Shown here: positions 23,205 through 28,599 of the stretch, piece by piece
How positions within the stretch are numbered: the stretch's first letter is position 1
Layout: each line of letters starts with the position of its first letter
Source: an uncultured Clostridium sp.
GTDB lineage: Bacteria > Bacillota > Clostridia > TANB77 > CAG-508
DNA: 28,599 nucleotides
Reading direction: 5' to 3'
Assembly: GCA_900552555.1 (NCBI GenBank)
Contig: URZW01000018.1
Location: forward strand, 1-28,599
Position numbers and translations under genes: made by a program
Notes under the pieces: model-generated
The model's database searches: none
Seen by the model: only the letters and a program-made list of their open reading frames with translations
What the model was told of the DNA's origin: nothing

Positions 23205-23417
23205 TTAAATTTTAACTTCTTTTTGTTCTACAATTTCAACATTTTTATATTTATTTAAATCCATTTCATCTAATGAATTTTGAATACAACTAACAATAAC
23301 ATTATTAAAACTCATATTTTCTTTTTTGGCAATTTTTTTTAATGTATCATTCATATTTTCAGGTAATCTAATAGATATTTTTACATTACTTTTTTTGTAT
23401 TTTGATATTTCAAACAT
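23205..23417 (-). CDS. Ribbon-helix-helix (Arc/CopG-type) DNA-binding protein
   Basis: The 70-residue protein has a short N-terminal tail, a beta strand NVKISIRLP (11-19), a first helix (about 20-31, ENMNDTLKKIAK), a turn KENMS and a second helix (about 35-51). This is the ribbon-helix-helix dimer plan. A frame extends 13 codons upstream, but ATG 23417 has CGGAGGA 7 nt before it and is preferred. No toxin partner is next to it, so it is more likely a small regulator than an antitoxin. It is divergent from the beta-helix pseudopilin gene, and inverted repeats in the shared intergenic region are candidate operators. Confidence 0.8.
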   Translation of the reverse strand: MFEISKYKKSNVKISIRLPENMNDTLKKIAKKENMSFNNVIVSCIQNSLDEMDLNKYKNVEIVEQKEVKI

Positions 23418-23493
23418 AATTATTCCTCCGATATTTTTAAATTTGTTATAGTGCAACTTATACTAATTTTCTCACAAAAATGTTTTAAAAAAT

Positions 23494-23524
23494 ACCAGAC
23501 AAAAGTATTACACTTTTTGCTGGT
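23494..23524. repeat. Inverted repeat in the divergent intergenic region
   Basis: ACCAGACAAAAGT (23494-23506) and ACTTTTTGCTGGT (23512-23524) are reverse complements at 11 of 13 positions, separated by 5 nt. It may be a hairpin or an operator; no T-tract follows. Confidence 0.45.
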
Positions 23525-23604
23525 TAATGGTAATATATAAATAAGTGAAAATTATAAAAAACTAATTTATATGATACAAATAGGATTTCAGAATGTATAT
23601 CAAA

Positions 23605-23619
23605 TTCACAAATTGTGAA
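23605..23619. promoter_or_regulatory. Short perfect palindrome upstream of the beta-helix pseudopilin gene
   Basis: TTCACA, AAT, TGTGAA: a 6-bp inverted repeat 51 nt before the ATG at 23671. Its position and symmetry suit a dimeric repressor operator, but it is short and could be chance. Confidence 0.3.
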
Positions 23620-23670
23620 AAATGATTATATAAATATTAATATATTATAAAAATTTTAGGAGGAAAAAAT

Positions 23671-25149
23671 ATGAGAACAAAAGAAAAATCAAGTAAAGGA
23701 ATTACTTTAGTAGCATTGGTTATTACAATAATTGTCCTTTTATTATTGGCAGGAATTACAATTGGAGCATTGGGACGATCAGGACTACTTGGAAAAATAA
23801 AAAAAGCTAAGGTTTTGGCACAAATAGCAACAGCAAAGGAGGAAGTAAATTTAGCAATAAGTGAATTAATAACAGAAAATAAAGGTGAAACAAAGGATAT
23901 AACACCTAAAATGATTGCTGAAGTAGTTAATAACAATAACAAAAGAAATGTGACAGCAGAAAATGAAAACACATTTCCAACAAATATTGTATATCCTGAA
24001 GATTCAATGGGAATAGGAGAAAAGATTTTTGTAAAAGTAGGACAAAATTTAGAAATTATAGAATCAAAAACAGAAAATGGAACAAGTGATAAAGATGATA
24101 CATCAGAAGATAATAAGGGGGAAACTTCTAATGTTGATGTGGGAAAAGTAAGTGTTACAGTAACAGATGTAAAAGCAAAAAAATTCACTATAAATGTAAA
24201 TCCTGAAAAAGAAAATAATATTGCATTGTATCAATATTATTTGAATGGTAATTTAATTCATGAAGGAACAGAAAAACAATATATTGTTACAGGATTGGAT
24301 TTTAATACAAATTACAATATAGAAGTTAGAGTTGTTCCAAGAACAACTGTAAGTGTGGCAAAATTACAACAGAAAACATTAGAAGAACCAGTTGTTGAAT
24401 TGGCTAATAAGTTTGATAAATATATTTATATTGATTCTTCAAATGGTAGCGATACAACAGGTGACGGAAGCAGAAGTAAACCTTATGCTACTTTGGATAA
24501 AATTGCAGAGAGTGGGATTATAAAAAAAGGAAAAAAATATGGAATTATATTAAATTCAGGAAATTATGAATTAAAAGAAAACCTATTTAGCTTGGATTAT
24601 GATGGAGAAATAAATATAATAGGACAAAAACAAAATACAATTTTAAAGGTAAAATCAATATTTGCTAATAATAGTAATGGTACAACTGGATATACAGTTA
24701 ATATATATAGGTTAGTTTGGAATGCAACTACAGCCGCAACAAATGCAATTTTTCCAAAAATAGACATGGATTTTTATAATGTTGTTATAAAGCCAGATTT
24801 CAATGTAGCAGATGTTTCATATTTTATACCAAAGACAAGATTTAATTTTTATAATTGTATATTAACACAAAATGTTAAATCATTTTTAAGAAATACACCA
24901 GGGGAAAATAAATTAACAAATTGTTATGGTGGATTTACATCTGGATGGGGAACAACAGATGATATGTGGAATTATAAAACAAATTATATAACACCAACAC
25001 CAAAATTAGATAGTACAACATATCAAATAACAGATGATGATAATGTATGGAAAAATGTTGGAACAGGAACAAATCCAGATGGAAGTCAAGCAAGTTTAGG
25101 AGTATATGGTGGAGAGTACTCATGGGAATATAATGATGATATATTTTAA
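23671..25149 (+). CDS. Pseudopilin-anchored protein with fibronectin-III-like and beta-helix domains
   Basis: The 492-residue protein has a short 10-residue basic leader ending SSKG, then ITLVALVITIIVLLLLAG, with predicted prepilin-peptidase cut G10|I11 and Ala at mature position 5. A helical stem follows (about 30-70), then an acidic Ser/Thr-rich linker (about 130-155). An FN3-like domain (about 157-240) includes YQYYLNGNLI and TGLDFNTNYNIEVR. A right-handed beta-helix region (about 250-480) opens with YIYIDSSNGSDTTGDGSRSK then PYATL, the usual entry motif of pectate-lyase-like helices, and ends near PDGSQASLGVYGGEYSW. It has a strong AGGAGG 7 nt before the ATG. The passenger may bind or cleave a polysaccharide, but no catalytic residues can be assigned. 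The N-terminal signal is nearly identical to that of the 5972 gene product. Confidence 0.85.
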   Translation: MRTKEKSSKGITLVALVITIIVLLLLAGITIGALGRSGLLGKIKKAKVLAQIATAKEEVNLAISELITENKGETKDITPKMIAEVVNNNNKRNVTAENENTFPTNIVYPEDSMGIGEKIFVKVGQNLEIIESKTENGTSDKDDTSEDNKGETSNVDVGKVSVTVTDVKAKKFTINVNPEKENNIALYQYYLNGNLIHEGTEKQYIVTGLDFNTNYNIEVRVVPRTTVSVAKLQQKTLEEPVVELANKFDKYIYIDSSNGSDTTGDGSRSKPYATLDKIAESGIIKKGKKYGIILNSGNYELKENLFSLDYDGEINIIGQKQNTILKVKSIFANNSNGTTGYTVNIYRLVWNATTAATNAIFPKIDMDFYNVVIKPDFNVADVSYFIPKTRFNFYNCILTQNVKSFLRNTPGENKLTNCYGGFTSGWGTTDDMWNYKTNYITPTPKLDSTTYQITDDDNVWKNVGTGTNPDGSQASLGVYGGEYSWEYNDDIF

Positions 25150-25236
25150 AATATGAAAAAAATTGTATGCAAGGCTATAAAATTCAAATATTAAATTAAC
25201 AAAAATTATATTTAAAGCAAATTTATAATTGAAAAT

Positions 25237-25277
25237 AAAAAAGTTACAAGTTTTAAAAAAAGACTTGTACTTTTTTT
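25237..25277 (+). terminator. Intrinsic terminator of the beta-helix pseudopilin gene
   Basis: AAAAAAGTTACAAGT pairs with ACTTGTACTTTTTT, with one bulged T, and is followed by a T-tract. The right arm overlaps the -35 of the next gene's candidate promoter. Confidence 0.8.
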
Positions 25278-25293
25278 AATTTATTATTATAAT
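25265..25293 (+). promoter_or_regulatory. Candidate promoter of the 25326 gene
   Basis: TTGTAC (25265-25270), 17 nt, then TATAAT (25288-25293). The -35 lies within the preceding terminator's right arm. Confidence 0.5.
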
Positions 25294-25325
25294 ATAAAAG
25301 AAAAAAAGAGATAGGAGATTTTTAG

Positions 25326-25730
25326 ATGAGAACAGAAAAAATAAGCAGAAAATCAGACCAAAAAAATTTAATAGAAGAAGTAAAAAGAACACAAAAAATA
25401 GAACCAGCAAAAAGATTTAATCAAAAATATGAAGAACAACTAACAAAAAAACAAGAACAACAAGAAAAAGAAGAAAACAGCACAGAAAATCAAAAAACAA
25501 AAAAAGAAATAACACCACAAGAAGCATATGAAATGCAAAAAACAAATGCAATGTCAAACAGAATAATAAAAACAGAAAAAGAAAAAGTAAGAGAATTCAA
25601 AAAAGAACTAAATCCACAAAAAGGATATGCCAGATATGAACAACACCTAGAAGATGTAGCCAATATGCAAGAAAAAAAATACCAAGAAAAACATGGTAAA
25701 GAGCAAGATAATGAACACGAAGAAAAATAA
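25326..25730 (+). CDS. Lys/Glu/Gln-rich hydrophilic protein of unknown function
   Basis: The 134-residue protein is dominated by Lys, Glu, Gln and Asn, with no hydrophobic segment and no cysteine. It is probably helical, coiled-coil or disordered and cytoplasmic. Segments such as TPQEAYEMQKTNAMSNRIIK and NPQKGYARYEQHLEDV are the most sequence-like parts. I do not recognise a family. AGGAGA at 25313-25318 precedes the ATG. It lies 106 nt upstream of the glucan phosphorylase gene with no terminator seen between, so the two may be cotranscribed. Confidence 0.6.
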   Translation: MRTEKISRKSDQKNLIEEVKRTQKIEPAKRFNQKYEEQLTKKQEQQEKEENSTENQKTKKEITPQEAYEMQKTNAMSNRIIKTEKEKVREFKKELNPQKGYARYEQHLEDVANMQEKKYQEKHGKEQDNEHEEK

Positions 25731-25836
25731 CATAAATCTAATAAAACAAAAATTTAATTACGAATAAAAATAGTTAAGCATAATAACACAAACAAGAAAA
25801 AATAATTAAGTAAAAAATACCAAGGAGGAAATAAAA

Positions 25837-28410
25837 ATGTACATATTTAACAAGATAACTGTAAATCCACAGTTACCAAAAAGAATTGAAAAATTATCAG
25901 AAATATCAAATAATCTATGGTGGTCATGGAATACAGAATTCCTAAGACTATTCAAAAAAATAGACAAAGATTTATGGGAAACATGTGAAAAAAATCCTGA
26001 AAAATTCTTAAAACAAGTATCACAAGAGAGATTAGAAGCAGTTGCAACAAATGCAGAATTTTTAAAAGAATATGATAGACTTGCAAAAGAATTTAATGAT
26101 TATGTTACAAGCAAAAATACTTGGTTTGCAAATAAATATCCAGAAAACAAAAATGATTTAATTGCATATTTCTCAGCAGAATATGGATTAGATCAAACAA
26201 TACCAATATATTCAGGTGGACTTGGAATATTATCAGGAGACCACTTAAAATCTGCAAGTGATTTAGGTATTCCATTAGTAGCAGTAGGGTTATTATATAA
26301 AAATGGATACTTCCATCAAAAAATAAATGGATACGGTGACCAAGAAACAGAGTATAATAATATAGAATTAAGCAATTTACCTATAAATCCAGTAAAAGAT
26401 GAAAATGGCGAAGAATTAAAAATATATGTAAAATTTGAAAATAGAAAAGTATATTTAAAAGTATGGCAAATAAATGTGGGAAGAATAAAATTATATTTAT
26501 TAGATTCTGATATAGATGAAAATTCACCAGAAGATAGAGAAACTACATTACGTTTATATGGCGGAGACCAAGATATGAGAATAAGACAAGAAATTATTCT
26601 TGGAATGGGTGGAACAAACTTATTAACAAGGGCATTAGGTCTAAATCCAACAGTATATCATATGAATGAAGGACACTCAGCTTTCTTAATATTAGAACTA
26701 ATCAAAAATATAATAAGAGAAAAGAAAGTATCATTTGAGGTTGCAAAAGATATAGCAAGCTCAAAAACAGTATTTACAACACATACACCAGTTCCAGCTG
26801 GAAATGACATATTCCCAATAGCATTAGTCGAAAAGTATTTCAAAGAATTCTGGCCAAGACTAAACTTAGACAGAGAAGAATTCTTAAAATTAGGAATGAA
26901 ACCAAGTACAGAATTAGAAACAGGATTTAATATGGGAATATTAGCACTAAAAGTTGCTGGAAAGAAAAATGGTGTAAGTAAATTACATGGAGCTGTTTCA
27001 AGAGAATTATTTGGAGATGTATGGCCTGAAATTGCAGCAAATGAATCACCAATAACATATGTAACAAACGGTATTCACACATGTTCATGGTTAGCACCAT
27101 CATTAAAAGAATTATATAACAAATATTTAATTCCATATTGGCAAGATAACATTTTTAAAGATGAAGTATGGGAAAATATAAATAATATACCAAACCAAGA
27201 ATTGTGGGGAATACATCAACAAAGAAAACAAAAACTATTAGAAATAGTTAAAGAAAATACAACAAATAGATTAAGAAGGTCTGGATATAGTTATGAAGAA
27301 ATAAATGATATAACATCAAAATTAAATCCAAATGCATTAACAATAGGATTTGCAAGAAGATTTGCGACATATAAAAGAGCAACTTTGATATTCAAAGATT
27401 TAGAAAGAATAACACAAATTCTAAACAATGCAGATAGACCAGTTCAATTAATATTTGCAGGAAAAGCACATCCAGCAGATAAAGAAGGACAAGATTTAAT
27501 TAAAAGAATACACGAAATATCAATGATGCCACAATTTAAGGGAAAAATATTCTTATTAGAAAACTACAACATTGCAATGTCAAGATATTTAGTAAGTGGT
27601 GTTGATGTATGGCTAAACAACCCAAGAAGACCAATGGAAGCATCTGGAACAAGTGGACAAAAAGCATCTGTAAACGGAGTTATAAACTTCAGTGTTTTAG
27701 ATGGTTGGTGGGCAGAAGGCTACAACCAAGAAAATGGATGGACAATTGGAACCAATGCAGAATTTACATCATATGAAGAACAAGATATTGCAGATAGTCA
27801 AAGCATGTATCGTACATTAGAAGAAAAAATAATACCAACATATTATGAAAAAGATGAAAATGGAATTTCAGAAAAATGGATGAGAATTATGAAAAATTCT
27901 ATTACATCAACAGGTGGAAAATATAGTACATCAAGAATGCTTGTAGATTACACAAATAATTTATATATGCCATTATGTAATTTAACAAAAAAATATTATG
28001 AAAATGTTGATAATGTTGCAGAGTTCAATTTGTGGAAAAAGAATTTATATACAAATTGGAAAGATATCAAAATTACACAAAAAAACAATTTGAATAATAT
28101 AACAATGGATGCAGGAAATAATATTGAAGTTAAATGTGATGTTCAACTTCCAAACATTGATGTAAACAATATTACAGCTCAATGTTACTATGGTAAAATT
28201 TTAGATAATGGTGTTGTTGAAAATGTAAGCATTATTCCAATGAAATTGACATCAAAAGATGAAGAAAATAAAATTTATGAATATACAACAAAAATTGAAT
28301 TGAAAACTGGTGGAAATTATGGTTATACTTTCAGAGTTATGCCAAAACATGAGATGCTATTAGATGCGGAAAATTTAAATTTGGTAAAATGGATTACAGA
28401 TGAAAAATAA
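25837..28410 (+). CDS. glgP: Alpha-glucan (glycogen/maltodextrin) phosphorylase
   Basis: The enzyme releases glucose-1-phosphate from alpha-1,4-glucans, using pyridoxal phosphate. It belongs to the bacterial/archaeal alpha-glucan phosphorylase group with an N-terminal DUF3417 domain (about 10-110, including NNLWWSWN), rather than the GlgP/MalP group of E. coli. Visible motifs are YSGGLGILSGDHLKSASDLG (125-144), HMNEGHSAF (275-283), ARRFATYKRA (506-515) and the PLP-lysine region EASGTSGQKASVNG with Lys609. The C-terminal beta domain (about 740-857) ends GYTFRVMPKHEMLL then VKWI, as usual for the family. Length 857 fits. The ribosome site AAGGAGG is about 7 nt before the ATG. Its product would feed glycolysis after conversion by phosphoglucomutase. 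Confidence 0.95.
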   Translation: MYIFNKITVNPQLPKRIEKLSEISNNLWWSWNTEFLRLFKKIDKDLWETCEKNPEKFLKQVSQERLEAVATNAEFLKEYDRLAKEFNDYVTSKNTWFANKYPENKNDLIAYFSAEYGLDQTIPIYSGGLGILSGDHLKSASDLGIPLVAVGLLYKNGYFHQKINGYGDQETEYNNIELSNLPINPVKDENGEELKIYVKFENRKVYLKVWQINVGRIKLYLLDSDIDENSPEDRETTLRLYGGDQDMRIRQEIILGMGGTNLLTRALGLNPTVYHMNEGHSAFLILELIKNIIREKKVSFEVAKDIASSKTVFTTHTPVPAGNDIFPIALVEKYFKEFWPRLNLDREEFLKLGMKPSTELETGFNMGILALKVAGKKNGVSKLHGAVSRELFGDVWPEIAANESPITYVTNGIHTCSWLAPSLKELYNKYLIPYWQDNIFKDEVWENINNIPNQELWGIHQQRKQKLLEIVKENTTNRLRRSGYSYEEINDITSKLNPNALTIGFARRFATYKRATLIFKDLERITQILNNADRPVQLIFAGKAHPADKEGQDLIKRIHEISMMPQFKGKIFLLENYNIAMSRYLVSGVDVWLNNPRRPMEASGTSGQKASVNGVINFSVLDGWWAEGYNQENGWTIGTNAEFTSYEEQDIADSQSMYRTLEEKIIPTYYEKDENGISEKWMRIMKNSITSTGGKYSTSRMLVDYTNNLYMPLCNLTKKYYENVDNVAEFNLWKKNLYTNWKDIKITQKNNLNNITMDAGNNIEVKCDVQLPNIDVNNITAQCYYGKILDNGVVENVSIIPMKLTSKDEENKIYEYTTKIELKTGGNYGYTFRVMPKHEMLLDAENLNLVKWITDEK

Positions 28411-28477
28411 AAATAAGTGAGGCAGTGTAAAATTGTCTCACTATTATTATAATAAGTATAAGTATTTTATTGTTTAC

Positions 28478-28506
28478 AGTTCAGTAAGGATTTTCCTTAC
28501 TGAACT
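28478..28506. repeat. 13-bp perfect hairpin downstream of the glucan phosphorylase
   Basis: AGTTCAGTAAGGA (28478-28490), loop TTT, TCCTTACTGAACT (28494-28506). Only a weak T-tract follows (ATAACTTTTA). A weaker AGTGAG/CTCACT hairpin lies at 28416-28442. Either may end the phosphorylase transcript. The rest of 28411-28599 holds no gene that I can see. Confidence 0.55.
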
Positions 28507-28599
28507 ATAACTTTTAGTGATTATAACAGAATTATCACATCCATATTAGTGTCAAGAAGTTTCGGAAAATAATCCGATAAAATAATAATTTTTACGAAG

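Noticed and set aside
23205..23417. Antitoxin of a toxin-antitoxin pair
   Set aside because: The ribbon-helix-helix fold fits an antitoxin, but no small toxin gene is adjacent on either side: a terminator and the ATPase on one side, a divergent surface gene on the other.
23637..24188. 183-codon minus-strand frame opposite the beta-helix pseudopilin gene
   Set aside because: It is antisense to the strong pseudopilin signal and its ribosome site. The Ser/Val/Phe-rich product shows no family features.
28411..28599. Additional gene or RNA at the window end
   Set aside because: There is no open frame with a ribosome site. Only hairpins at 28416-28442, 28478-28506 and a short TCGGA/TCCGA pair near 28562-28577 are seen.

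Overview
The window is very AT-rich. Arginine is mostly AGA, A/T-ending codons dominate, and the Shine-Dalgarno sites are strong AGGAGG types. It carries the spore-coat operon cotJABC, the ireB-ruvX-DUF1292 cluster, rbgA and Mini-RNase III. This points to an endospore-forming Clostridia member, probably an uncultured gut-type lineage; the lineage is inference. No phage, insertion sequence, CRISPR array or transposase gene is visible.

Layout. 1-193: a minus-strand tRNA operon (tRNA-Val(UAC), then a truncated tRNA, probably Asp) with a consensus promoter. 397-5747: a membrane-anchored protein of unknown function, an AMP-forming acyl-CoA synthetase, a 38-residue Cys-rich spore-type protein on the minus strand, glucose-6-phosphate isomerase and an acyl-ACP thioesterase. 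Terminators and degraded palindromic repeats lie between them. 5893-9710: a large pseudopilin-anchored exoprotein with a lectin-like tail, then pyruvate kinase. 9718-11068 (minus): cotJC, cotJB and cotJA, tightly overlapped. 11161-12528: a G5/SH3b/glucosaminidase cell-wall hydrolase.

12546-16576 is the least ordinary part. It is a three-gene operon of a small two-helix VirB2/TrbC-like membrane protein, an 807-residue TadZ/CpaE-like protein and a membrane-anchored GAF plus degenerate GGDEF protein. The 807-residue protein has a pseudo-receiver domain, two AT-hooks, five PGxE repeats and a MinD-type fold without the P-loop lysine. No Tad pilus motor or platform gene is nearby. It looks like a localisation or scaffolding module built from inactivated signalling domains.

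16647-19786 is housekeeping: ireB, ruvX, a DUF1292 protein, a four-helix membrane protein, rbgA and mrnC (TTG start). 19852-23090 holds tRNA-Glu(CUC) and then a yybP-ykoY Mn2+ riboswitch. The riboswitch has an 18-bp terminator that competes with its P1 helix, and it precedes a Ca2+/Mn2+ P-type ATPase: a self-contained metal-efflux switch. 23205-25149: a ribbon-helix-helix protein divergent from a second pseudopilin-anchored protein, this one with an FN3-like and a beta-helix passenger. 25326-28410: a Lys/Glu-rich protein and an alpha-glucan phosphorylase.

Together the metabolic genes cover glycogen breakdown (phosphorylase), hexose-phosphate isomerisation and the last step of glycolysis, and the thioesterase and acyl-CoA synthetase process fatty acids. 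The rest concerns surface, spore and metal handling.
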